A stretch of DNA of 64,000 nucleotides, from NCBI GenBank assembly GCA_026826555.1, contig JAKSZT010000116.1:496001-560000 (forward strand), written 5' to 3'. Below the pieces are notes generated by a model. The model was not told where the DNA came from, searched no databases, and worked only from the letters and a program-made list of their open reading frames with translations. Position 1 is the stretch's first letter; the number at the start of each line of letters is the position of its first letter. A program made the translations under genes and the position numbers. Shown here one piece after another: positions 51,707 through 64,000 of the stretch. This DNA comes from Tolypeutes matacus (taxonomy: Eukaryota; Chordata; Mammalia; Cingulata; Chlamyphoridae).

Positions 51707-52481
51707 GAAGTCTCTTACTTTCAAATTTGAAGTACTTCCTGCATTCAGAGAGTTAGATGAAACCAGTGTCTTGAAGAAGATTTTAAGTGAAAACATGTGC
51801 AAAACAGCCAATGAAACTAGTTTCTTTATTGGTTTTTGAATTGAACAATTAACTGCATTTCACCCAGCAACAGGGAAAAACAATGTCTTGAAGTTGATTA
51901 TAAATGAAAACACGTGTATAGCAGCAAAAGAAAGAAACTTACTTAGATTATCAAAGTGAAGAAACTGTAGCATTGGCATAGTAAAAGCAGTGTTTTAACA
52001 TTGTGAGTGAAAACAAGTGTATAGCAGTGAAACATACAAGTATCTTACATAACTTTCAAAGTTGACTTACCTCCTAAATTCACAGAGTGTTAGGTAAAGC
52101 CATTGTTTTGAAGATGATTTTAAGTGAAAACACAGGCATAGCAGCAAACAAAACACAAATCTTACTTAGATTTGAAAAGTGAAGAATCTACAGCTTTGGC
52201 ATAGCATTAGGTAAAAGCTTTGTTTTTACATTGATTGTGAGTGAAAACAAGTGCATAGAAGCCAAACAAAAAAAGTATCTTACTTATGTTTCAAAGTTTA
52301 AGTACCTCCTGCAATCACAGTGTGTTATGTAAAACCAGTGTTTTGAAGATAATTTTAAGGGAAAACACAGGCATAACAGTAAATAAAACAAAATTTATTT
52401 AAATTTGTAAAATGAAGAAAACACTGCATTGGAGTATCTTATCTAAAAGCAGTGTTTTTACATTGTGATCAAAAGCAAGTG

Positions 52482-52693
52482 TGGGAGGTGGGCAACATGG
52501 GAATCCCAGTGGGTTCCGTGTAATATTTTGGGTAATATAAGTACCTCTTAAAATATATGTGTATATATATATATATATATATAACATTTTTGTAAGCAAA
52601 TAACATATATGCATGTATATTTATATATCATTTTGCAAATGTTTGTATGTATTGTGAGAATTTTGATTTTTACCCACAATAAAAATTTTTAAA
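52482..52693 (+). mobile_element. 5'-truncated L1 inside the array
   Basis: A 212-bp 3' end of the long-3'-UTR L1 family (compare 2726-2938). Flanked by an 11-bp duplication 'aaaagcaagtg' at 52471-52481 and 52694-52704. Contains (TA)n at about 52563-52582. Confidence 0.9.
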
Positions 52694-55600
52694 AAAAGCA
52701 AGTGCATACCAGCCAAACAAACAAGTATCTTACTTACCTTTCAAATTTGAAATACCTCCTGCATTCACAGTTAGGTGGAAACCAGTGTCATGAAGTTGAT
52801 TTTAAGTGAAAACATGTGCATAGCACCAAGAGAAAGAAACTTACTTAGGTTTCCAGAGTGAAGAAACTGCTGCATTGGCATAGAAAAAGCAGGGTTTTGA
52901 CATTGTGAGTGAAAGCAAGTGTATAGCAGTCAAACAAACAAGTATTTTCCTTACCTTTGAAACTTGAAGTACCTCCTGCATTCACAGAGTGTTAGGTAAA
53001 ACCAGTGTTTTGAAGATAAGTTTAAGTGAAAACACATGCATAGCCAAAAATAAAACACAAATCTTATTTATATATGTAAAGTAAAGAAACTGCTGCATTA
53101 GCATAGCATTGGGGAAAAACAGTGTGTTGACATAGTGAGTGAAAGCAGGTGAAGAGCAACCAAACAAAAAGTATCTTACTTTCCTTTCAAACTTGAAGTA
53201 CCTCCAGCATTCACAGAAGTTAAGTGAAAACAGTGTCTTTACATTGATTTTTAGTGAAAACATGTGCAAAGCAGACAATGGAACAAGTTTATTTATTGGT
53301 TCTCTAAACTGAAGAATTAACTTCATTCACCCAGTGTTAGAGAAAAGCAGTGTTTTGTAAATGATTGTAAATGAAAACATGTGCATAGCAGCCAAAGAAA
53401 GAAACATATTTAGATTTCCAAAGTGAAGAAACTGCAGCACTGGCATAGTAAAAGCAGTGTTTTGATATTGTTGGTTAAAGCAAGTGTATAGCAGCCAAAA
53501 CAGAAGTATCTTACTTAACTTTGAAACTTGAATTACCTTCTGCATTCACAGAGTGTTAGGTAAAACCAGTGTTTTCAAGATGATATTAAGAGAAAACACA
53601 TGCATAGCAGCAAACAAGAGAAATCTTACTTAGATTTGAAAAGTGAAGAAACTACTTTATTGGCATAGCATTAGGTAAAAGAGTGTTTTACATTGTGATC
53701 AAATGCAAGTGCATAGCAGCCAAACAAGTATCTCACTTAACTTTCAAACGTGATTTGCCTCCTGCATTCACAGAGTGTTAGTTAAAAACCAGTGTTTTCA
53801 AGATGATTTTAAATGAAAACACATGCATAGTGGCAAACAAAACACAATACTTACTTAAGAATTGAAAAGTGAAGAAACTACTTCATTCGCATAGCATAAG
53901 GTAAAAGCAGTGTTTTTACATTGTGATAAAAAACAAGTACATAACAGACAAAAAAGCAAGTATCTTAACTTTAAAAGTTTAAGTACACACTGCATTCACA
54001 GCGTGTTAGGTAAAACCAGTGATTTTAAGTGAAAACACATGCACAGCAGCAAACAAAACACAGAACTTAATTAGATTTGAAAAGAGAAGAAACTACTGCA
54101 TTGGCATAACATTAGGTAAAAGCAGGGTTTTTACATTGTGATCAAAAGTAATTGCATAGCAGCCAAACAAGCATGTATCTTACTTACCTTTCAAACTTGA
54201 AGTACCTCCTGCATTCACAGACTGTTAGGTCAAACTAGTGTTTTGAAGATGATTCTAAGTGAAAACACATGCATAGCAGAAAATGAAACACAAATCTTAT
54301 TTAGATTAGTAAAGTGAAGAAACCTCTGCATTGGCATAGCATTAGGTAAAAGAAGTGTTTTTACATTGATTGTCAGAAAATCAAGTGCACAGAAGGAAAA
54401 CAAAACAAGTATCTTACTTACATTTCATAGTTGAACTTCCTCCTGCATTCACAAAATATTAGGTAAAACTAGTTTTGAAGATAATTGTAAGTGAAAACAC
54501 ATGCATAGCAGAAAATAAAACACAAATCTTATTTATATATGTAAAGTAAAGAAACTACTGCATTGGCATAGCATTATTTAAATCAGTGTGTTGGCACAGT
54601 TAGTAAAAGCACGTGCATAGCAGCCAAACAAACAAGTAACTTCCTTACCTTTCAATCTTGAAGTACCTCCTACATTCACAGGGAGTTATGTTAAAGCAGT
54701 GGCTTGAAGTTGAGTGTAAGTGGAAAAACATGCAAAGCAGCCCATGAAACAAGTTTCTTTATTGGTTTTGTAAACCAAAGAACTGACTGCCTTCACCCAG
54801 CATTTGGGAAATGCTGTATTTTCAAGGTGGCTGTCAGTGAAAACACATTCATATGAGCAAAAGAAAGAAACTTACTTAGAATTCCAAAGTGAAGAAACTG
54901 CATTGGCATTGTAAAATACATTGGCATTGTAAAAGCAAGGTTTTGACCTTCTGAGTGAAAGCAATTGTAGAGCAGCCAAGCCAAAAAATAACTTACTTAA
55001 CATTAAAAGTTGAATTACCTCCAGCATTAACAGAGTGTTAGGTAAAACCAGTGTTTGAAGATTATTTTAAGTGGAAACACATGCATAGCAGCAAACAAAA
55101 CACAAATCATATTTATATTTGAAAAGTGAAGAAACTACTGAAATGGCTTAGCATTAGGAACAAGAAGTGTTTTTACATTGATTATGAGTGAAAGCAAGTG
55201 CATAGCAGGTAAAAAAACAAGTATCTTAGATACATTGCCAAGATGAAGTTCCTCCTGCATTCACAGTGTGTTAGATAAAACCAGTGTTTTATAGATAATT
55301 GTAAGTGAAAAAACATGCATAGCAGCAAATAAAACACAAATTTTATTTATATTTGTAAAGTAAAGAAACTACTGCATTGGCATAGCATTATTTAAAAGCA
55401 GAGTGTTGGCAAAGTGAGTAAAAGCACATGCATAGCAACCAAACAAACAAGTATCTAACTTAACTTTCAAACTTTAAGCACCTCCGGCATTCACCAAGAT
55501 TTAGGGAAAACCAGTGTTTTGAAGTTGATTTTAAATGAAAACACATGCAAAGCAGCCAATGAAACAAATTTATTTATTGGTTTTCCAACCTGAAGATTTG

Positions 55601-57603
55601 ACTGGATTCACACAGAGTTGGGGAAAAGAAGAGTTTGGAGTTGAGTGTAAGTGAAAACACGTGCATAGAAGCCAAAGAAAGAAGAATCCTACTGAAATTT
55701 CCAAAATGAAGAAACTGCAGCATTGGCATATTAAAAGCAGGGTTTTGACATTGTGAGTGAAAGCAAGTGTATATCAGCCAAACAAACAAATATCTTACTT
55801 AACTATCAAACTTGACTTACCTCCTACATTCACAGAGTGACAGGCAAAACCAGGGTGTTGAAGATGATTTTAAGTGAAAACACATGCATAGCAGCAAACA
55901 AAACACAAATCTTACTCAGTTTTGAAAAGTGAGGAAACTAATGCATTAGCATAGCATTATAGCAGTGTTTTTACATTGATTGTAAATGAAAGCAAGTGCA
56001 TAGCAGTCAAACAAACAAGTGTTTTACTTACTTTTCAATGTGGAAGTACCTCCTGAATTCACATCGTGTTAGGTAAAGCCAGTGTTTTGAAGATAATTGC
56101 AAGTGAAAACACATGCATAGCAGCAAATAAAATACAAATCTTATTGAGATTTATAAAGTAAAGATACGACAGCATTGGCATAGTATTAGGATAAAGCAGT
56201 GTGTTGGCATAGTGAGTGAAAGCCTGTGCATAACAGCCAAACAAACTAGTATCTTACTTACATTTCAAAATTGATGTACCTCCAGCATTCGCAGAGAGTT
56301 AGGTGGAACCAGTGTCCTGAAGTTGATTTTAAGTGAAAACACGTGCAAAGCAGCAAATGACACGTTTCTTTATTGGGATTCTACACTGAAGAATTGACTG
56401 CAGTCACCCAGCATTAGGGAAAAGCAGTGTTTTGCAGTTGATTGTAAGGGAAAACACGTGAATAGCAACAAACAAAACACAAATATTACTCAGATTTGAA
56501 AAGTGAAGAAACTACTGCATTGGCATAGCATTAGGAAAAAGCAATGTGTTGGCATAGTGAGTCAAAGCAAGTGCATACCAGCCAAGCAAACAAGTATCTT
56601 ATTTAACATTCAAACTTGAATTACCTCCTGCATTCATAGAGTGTTTGGTAAAACCAGTGTTTTGAAGATGATTTCAAGTGAAAACCCCTGCATAGCAGCA
56701 AACAAAACATGAATCTTAATTAAAATTGAAAAGTGAGGAAACTACCACATTGGCATAGCATTAAGTAAAAGAAGTGTTTTTACATTGTGAGTGAAATCAA
56801 TTGCAGAGCAGCCAATCAAACAAGTATCTTACTTACGTTTCAAAGTTGGAGTATCATCTCCATTCACAGCGTGTTACATAACACAAGAGTTTCAAATATA
56901 ATTGTAAGGGAAAACACATGCATAGCAGCAAGTAAAGCACAAATCTTATTTAGATTTGTAAAGTAAAGAAACAACTGCATTGGCATAGCATTAGGAAAAG
57001 CAGTGTTTTGCCATAGTGAGTGAAAGCAAGTGCATAGTAGCCAAACAAAGAAGTATCTTACTTACCTTTCAAACTTGAAGGACCTCTGGCATTCACAGTG
57101 TGTTAGGTAAAACCAGTGATTTGAAGATGATGTTTAGTGAAAACACATGCATAGCAGCAAATAAAACAGAAATGTTTTTGAGATTTGTAAAGTAAATAAA
57201 CTACTGCATTGGCATAGCAGGAGATAAAAGAGGGTGTTGTCATACTGAATGAAAGCAAGTGCATAGCAGCCAAACAAACAAGTATTTTACTTACTTTTCA
57301 AACTGGAAGCACCTCCTGCATTCACAGAGAGTTATGTGAAACCAGTGTCTTGATGTTGATTTTAAGTGAAAACACATGCAAAGCATCCACTGAAACAAGA
57401 CTATTTCTTAGTTTTCTAAACTGAAGAATTGACTGCATTAACACAGCATTAGGGAAAAACAGGGTTTTGAAGTTGATTGTAAGTGAAAACACATGCATAG
57501 CAGCAAACAAAACACAAATCTTACTAAGATTTGAAAAGTGAAGAAACTACTGCATTGGCATAGCATTAGGTAAAAGCAGTGTTTTTACATTGTGATCAAA
57601 AGA

Positions 57604-57777
57604 ATCATAGGTAGTGGTAATAATCTGATCATGTTGTTTCATAATCTGTATCAAATGTTCCATAACAATGTAAGGTGATGGCGGAGGAGTGATGTATGGG
57701 AATTCTGCACATTACACACGATGTTTTGTAAGCTCATAACTTCTCTAATAAAGAATAAAAAATCCTTCTAAAAAAAA
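57604..57777 (+). mobile_element. Short poly(A)-ended retroelement inside the array
   Basis: About 175 bp unlike the monomers, ending 'aataaagaataaaaaat...' and poly(A) at 57770-57777. It interrupts a monomer between 'gatcaaaag' and 'tgcatagcagcc'. Probably the 3' end of another LINE. The target duplication is unclear. Confidence 0.6.
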
Positions 57778-60700
57778 ATGCATAGCAGCCAAACAAGCAT
57801 CTTACAATTCAAACTTGCAGTACCTTCTGCATTCACAGAGTTAGCTGAAACTGGGGTCTTGAAGATGATTTTAAGTGTAAACACGTACAAAGCAGCCAAT
57901 GAAACAAGTTTCTTTATTGGTATTCTGAACAGAAGAATTGATTGCATTCACCCAGTAGTAGGGAAAAACAGTGTCTTGAAGTTGATTATGAGTGAAAACA
58001 CGTGCATAGTGGCAAAAAAAAAAAAGAAACTTATTAAGATTTGCAAAGTAAAGGAACTGCAGCCATGGCATAGTGAAAGCAGGGTTTTGAATTTTTCAGT
58101 GAAGGTACGTGTATACCTGACAAACTATCTTACTTAACTTTCAAAATTGAATTACCTGCTGGATTCACAGCATGTTATGTAAAACCAGGGTTTTGAAGAT
58201 GATTTTAAGTGAAAAGACATGCATAGCAGGAAAAAAAATCAAATCTTGCTTAGATTTGAAGAGTTAAGAAACTACATCATTGGAATAGCATTAGGTAAAA
58301 GCAGTGTTTTTACATTGATTGTGAATGAAAGCAATTACATACTAGACAAACAAGCAAATGTCTTACTTACCATTCAAACTTGAAGAACCTCCTGCATTCA
58401 CAGAGATTTCAGTGAAACCAGTGTCTTTAAGTTGATCTTAAATGAAAACACGTGCAAACAGCCAATGAAACAGGTTTCTTTATTGGATTTCTAAACTGAA
58501 GAATTGACTGCATACATCCAGGATTAGGGCAAAGCAGTGTTTGGAATTTGTAAGTGAAAACACGTGCATAGTAGCAAAGGAAAGAAACTTACTAAGATTT
58601 CCAAAGTGAAGAAACTGCAGCATTGGTAGAGTAAAAGCAGGGTTTTGACATTGTGAGTGAAAGAAGTGCATAGTAGCCAAACAAACAAGTACCTTATATA
58701 TGTTTCAAAGCTGAAGTACCTACTGCATTCACAGCATGTTAGGCAAAACCAGTGTTTTGAAGATAATTGTAAGTGAAAACATGCATAGCAGCAAATAAAC
58801 ACAAATCAAATTGAGATATGTAAAGTAAAGAAAGTACTGAATTCTGTAATATTAGGAAAAAGCAGTGTGTTGGCATACTGAGTTAAAGCAATTGCAAACC
58901 ACAAAACAAACAAGTATATTACTTCCTTTTCAAACTTGAAGTACCTCCTGCATTCACAGAGAGTTAGGTGAAACCAGGGTCTCGAAGTTGATTTTGAGTG
59001 AAAACGTGCAAATCAGCCAATGAAACAAGTTTGTATTGGTTTTCTACACTGAAGAATTGACTGCATTCAATCAGTGTTAGGGAAAGCAGTGTTTTGAATA
59101 TGATTGTAAGTGAAAACACATGCATAGCAGCAAACAAAACACAAATCTTAGATTTGAAAAGTGAAGAAACCATTGCACAGTTACAGCATTAGGTAAAAGT
59201 AGTGATTTTGTATTGATTGTGAGTGAAAACAAGTGCATAGCAGCCAAACAAAGAAATATCTTATTTCCCTTTCAAACTTGAAGTACCTCCTGCATTCACA
59301 GAGTGTTAGGTAAAACCAGTGTCTTGAAGATGATTTTAAATGAAAACACCTGCATGGCAGAAAACAAAACATAAATCTTACTTAGCTTTCAAAGTGTGGA
59401 AACTACAGCATTGGCATAGCTTTAAGTAAATGTAGTGTTTTCACATTGTGAGTGAAAGCAAGTGCATAGCAGCCAAACAAACCAGTATCTTACGTATGTT
59501 TCAAAGTTCAAGTACCTCCCGCTTTCAGAGTGTGTTTGGTAAAACCAGTGTTTTGAAGACAATTGTGAGCGAAAACACATGCATAGCTGCAAACAAAACA
59601 CAAATCTTACTTAGATTTGGAAAGTGAAGAAACAACTGCATTGGCATAGCATTTCATAAAAGCAGTGCTTGTACATTGATTGTGAGTGAAAATAAGTGCA
59701 TAACAAGTATCTTACTTACATTTCAAAGTTGAAGTACCTCATGCATTCACAGAGTATTACATAAAACCAGGGTTTTGAAGATAATTGTATGTGAAAATAC
59801 CTGCATAGCAGCAAATAAAACACAAATCTTATTTAGATATGATAAGTAAAGAAACTACTGCATTGGTGTACCATTAGGAAAAAGCAGTGTGTTGGTACAG
59901 TGAGTGAAATCAAGTGTAGAGCAGCCAAACATACATGTATCTTACTTACTTTTCAAACTTGAAATACCACCTGCATTCACAGAGAGTAATGTGAAACCAG
60001 TGTCTTGAAGTTGATTTTAAGTGAAAATACGTGCAAAGCAGCCCCAAAACAAGTTTCTTTACTAGTTTTCTAAACTGAAGAATTGAGTGCATTCACCCAG
60101 CATTAGGGAAAAACAGCAATTTGAAGTTGATTGTAAGTGAAAACACGTGCATAGCAGCAAAAGAAAGAAACTTACTTAGATTTCCAAAGTGATGAAAATT
60201 GCAGCATTGACATAGTAGAATCATGGGTTTGACGTAGTGGGTGAAAACAAGTGTATACCTGCCACACAAAGAAATATCATACTTAACTTTCTAACTTGAA
60301 TTACCTCCTGAATTCACAGTGTTTTAGGTAAAACCAGTGTTTTGAAGAAGATTTTAAATGAAAACACATGCATAGCAGCAAACAAAACCCAAATCTTACT
60401 TAGATTTGAAAAGTGAAGAAACTAATGCATTGGCATAGCCTTAGTTTAAAGCAGTGTTTTCACATTGATTGTGAGTGAAAGCAAGTGCATAGCGGCCAAA
60501 CCAACAAGTTCCTTTGTTATGATTCAAGGATGAAATACCTCCTGCACTCACTGGGTGTAAGGTAAAACCTGTGTTTTGAAGATAATGGTAAGGGAAAACA
60601 CATGCATATAACAAATAAAACACAAATCTTATTTAGATTTGTAAAGTTAAAAAGCTACAGTATTGGTGTCACTGTAAGTAAAACAGTGTGTTGGCATAGT

Positions 60701-61196
60701 GAGTGAAAGCGAGCCGACAAATGAACAAGTATCTTACATACCTTTAAAACTTGTACTAACTTCTGCATTCATAATGAGTTAGGTGAAACCAGTGTCTTAA
60801 TGTTGATTTTAAGGGAAAACAAGTGCAAATCAGCCAATTAAACAGGTTTCTTTATTGGTTTTCTAAGCTGAAGAATTGATGGCATTCACCCACACTTTGA
60901 GAAAAGCAGGGTTTTGAAGTTCATTGTAAGTGAAAATACGTGTATAGCAGCAAAAGAAAGAAACTTACTTAGATTTCCAAAGTGAAGAAACTGCAGCATT
61001 GTCATAGTGAAAGCACAGTTATGACATTGTGGGTGAAAGCAATTGTATAGCAGTCAAAGAAGCAAGTATCTTACTTAACTTTCAAACTTGAATTACCTCC
61101 TGCATTCACAGCGTGTTAGGTAAAACCAGTGTTTTAAAGATGAGTTCACTGAAAATGCATGCATAACAGCAAACAAACAAATCTCACCTAGATTTG

Positions 61197-61861
<665 letters not shown>

Positions 61862-64000
61862 CTGCAATTCAGGATGTCTTTCTCCTCTTGGAAAAGTGTA
61901 TTTGCAGTTTGTTCTGAGATCTGCTCCTCCCAGCTTCTTTCACACTCATCTCTGTTCCATTAGTTACCACTAATTTATGCATCAAAACTCGAGATTTTTC
62001 TGAGTTTATGTAAAGATGGGCTTTCCACTTATTTCAAATTATCCTCATTGTTTTCACTGGTTCTTCAATTCATTACATTCTGGGTAAGCATTTAAAAATT
62101 ACCACCTTTAAAAATAATGCTGCCCATTATTGTAGCATTTTCTTATAAGGCACACGAAACATTTATATTTTTTCAATTTCTTCAACTGATTCTGATGTGG
62201 ATTCAAGTTTAACAGCCACTCAACTTCAGTGGCCTGCTTTCTACTTCACTCAAATTTTCCTTACTATTTTAAATCAGAAATTATCCTTTCATAATTAGAT
62301 GATATGCTTCTATTCTCAAGAATTTTAAGAAGTTAGAAAATTTATTTTTATTCTTAAGTTGTAATCCAATATTTTTCTCAAATGCGATAGGGAGTGGGAT
62401 GGATGAAACTAGAGAATGCAAGTATTTTCAGACAGAAATGTGTACCCAAACAACGTGCCAATGCAGATAATTATGAAGAAGGTGGAATGGGGGTTGAGGC
62501 TAGAGAAGAAAGTTTGCTGTTTGTCACAACAGGCATACAATATTTTTATATTCTTTGCACAGATAATTTAGTTAAAATTTAAAAGAAATTATGAAAATAG
62601 TACACAATGAAATCTATAAAGTAGTTGATTTGAAGATATTGTTTTGTATCTGCAACATTACTGGGGAGCACTACCCCTCACACTTTGAAAATACAGTCTC
62701 CCATAAAGGGAAACTGCTCACTGTCCTCGGCCCCCTTCCCAGCTGCCAGGATGGGTGGACACCTGACTCATCAAGAGTGAGCAGGGAGATGAGGAGCATG
62801 GACGTGACCACGTGAAGTCCACACTGCTCTCTACACGTGTCTGGTTTGAGGGCTTTTAGCATCACAGGAGAAGACAGACTTCCTACTGCTTAATGCCCAG
62901 TGAAGAACTGCTACAGTGAGTCACATACCTAACTGGGGATGTGAGTACTGAGCAGCACTGTCGTCCTGTCCTCCTTTGTAGATTCAGGAACTATGAGGAT
63001 TGTTTTCATTAGGGCTCTGAGAGTCTGATTCGCAAACAGTACATTCCCCCTCTGGCTTCGTGGAAATGCAGTGAACATGTGTTTTATTCCAGCTTCTTCA
63101 GTTGTTCATCAGCTTCTTCCCATCCAACACCTCCAATCTTTTCTGGGATTTAAGAGATATGCATCATTTTCAAAACTATTAAAAATGGGTTGAAAAATTA
63201 ATATTTAATTAGTCTGAGAAATATCTGACATCTGCACCCTCAGAGGTTTTCTGAAAACATTACACCATCTCACAACCTCACTTTGATTCTTGTCAACCAT
63301 ATGTCCCAGGACATTCTGGGATTCCCATACTATTTTTAGGGTCATTGGCATAATGCTGCTCATTCTGGTGATGTTATAGGTGTAGTCAATGCTGTAATGT
63401 GAATTTTGACATTTCCTTCCTGACACCAACAGGTTTTATCTTGGCATTGCTCTTTCTTTAGCTGCCCCAAGATTGGAGAAGGTGAATGTAGGACTGGAAA
63501 CAGGACACCTGAGTCTGTGCCTGAGACCCAGAAGTTGTACAGTAAGAACAGCTTCCTCAAGAGGGTCAATGCTGGAGGCCAAGGGAAGGAGGTATGGGCA
63601 AAAGGAGCAGGAGCAAGAGGTCTCCTCTCCGTGCCCTAACTCCTCTGCTGCACCAGACCCCAGGTCCCATGCTTTTATCTGCCCCTGCCAACCGCCCAAC
63701 CCCTGCCTGAGCCAGGTAGATCATAGTGAAATATCTGTGACATTAATCAAGTCACCAAACAATGTGACTCCCCTGCCTGACTCCCTGTCTTGCAGGCCTT
63801 GCTGGCCAAGTGCACTTCCCCCTCCATTTTAGCAGTACTCAATCCTGCTTAGTTTGGAGACAACCACAGTTTACAGGTGAATTCACTGGAAAGCAGGAAA
63901 ACATTGCCTTTTGAAAACAGGGCAGCTCTCCAACCCTGTGTCCCTAGCTGTTTGAGTTTGCCAAATGTTGCCAATGCAAAATACCAGAAATAGGTTGGCT
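61862..64000. other. ZNF 3' flank, empty L1 site and tail block, copy C (inverted)
   Basis: Inverted relative of 19060-21880. The L1 target 'tgtagcattttctt' at 62131-62144 is uninterrupted, so this copy, like B, has the empty site. The tail runs to about 63975 and block X starts at the window edge. The minus-strand frame 63360-63569 is the counterpart of 19358-19696. No gene recognised. Confidence 0.68.

Larger units (their letters stand above)
51707..61196. repeat. Tandem satellite-like array, 117-bp monomers in higher-order blocks
   Basis: About 9.5 kb of tandem repeats. The most regular period is about 230-234 bp, made of two diverged halves of about 117 bp. One half begins near 'cattcacagagtgttaggta' and the other near 'cattggcatagcattaggta'; both contain 'tgcatagcagc' and 'tcttactta' at the same internal positions. 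Other monomer types ('agccaatgaaacaag...tttattgg') form three-monomer segments of about 335-354 bp that recur every 0.8-1.5 kb. Roughly 80 monomers. Open frames inside it differ from monomer to monomer and are not considered genes. Two retroelement insertions lie within. Confidence 0.93.

Noticed and set aside
52399..60623. Many minus-strand open frames of 60-114 codons within the tandem array, with recurring words such as 'HVFSLT'
   Set aside because: They follow the monomer period, start and stop at random points, and are not kept in neighbouring monomers. The repetition comes from the DNA repeat rather than from selection on protein.
51707..61196. Array considered as a CRISPR or a prokaryotic-style repeat locus
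   Set aside because: There are no short identical repeats separated by unique spacers. The surroundings are mammalian retroelements.
51707..61196. Array considered as centromeric satellite
   Set aside because: It is short, strongly diverged between monomers, interrupted by retroelements, and I saw no CENP-B-box-like sequence by eye. A pericentromeric location cannot be excluded.

Overview
This is mammalian nuclear DNA made almost entirely of transposable elements, decayed zinc-finger gene copies and one tandem array. I see no intact protein-coding gene. A tRNA-derived SINE at 48308-48500, which I recognise as an armadillo DAS-type SINE, and L1 elements with an unusual long 3' UTR point to a xenarthran, most likely the armadillo Dasypus. 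The species is my inference from memory of that SINE family, not from a search.

The backbone is a duplicated unit of about 6.6 kb: a decayed KRAB-type C2H2 zinc-finger (ZNF) exon, a spacer, a dispersed repeat, a block called X here, and a block called the tail. Copy A (8639-21526) and copy B (21527-25720) are in tandem with the ZNF on the minus strand. Copy C (61197-64000) is inverted with the ZNF on the plus strand. Copies D (33830-36238) and E (49639-50777) are inverted and lack the ZNF.

Three long L1 copies sit at the same point of the unit, between tail and ZNF. L1-1 (1-8638, plus) keeps the 3' end. L1-2 (25721-33829, minus) and L1-3 (43550-49638, minus) keep the 5' end. Copies B and C carry the empty site. 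This looks like one L1 insertion later copied by segmental duplication. L1-1 contains two younger nested L1 fragments, one a twin-priming inversion, and L1-3 contains the SINE.

Two endogenous retroviruses (ERVs) interrupt the mosaic. ERV-1 (11050-18330, plus) is gammaretrovirus-like, lacks its 5' LTR, and has decayed gag, pro, pol and env plus one 3' LTR. ERV-2 (36239-43549, plus) is betaretrovirus-like. It has gag with two zinc knuckles, env and a 3' LTR, but nearly all of pol is replaced by about 4.3 kb of AT-rich noncoding DNA that contains a 1.37-kb tandem duplication.

From 51707 to 61196 lies a 9.5-kb tandem array of diverged monomers of about 117 bp, arranged in dimers and occasional trimers that form larger blocks. 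It is bounded by a fragment of a different L1 5' UTR on the left and by the broken ZNF exon of copy C on the right. Coordinates of decayed elements and junctions were placed by eye and can be off by several bases to a few tens of bases.
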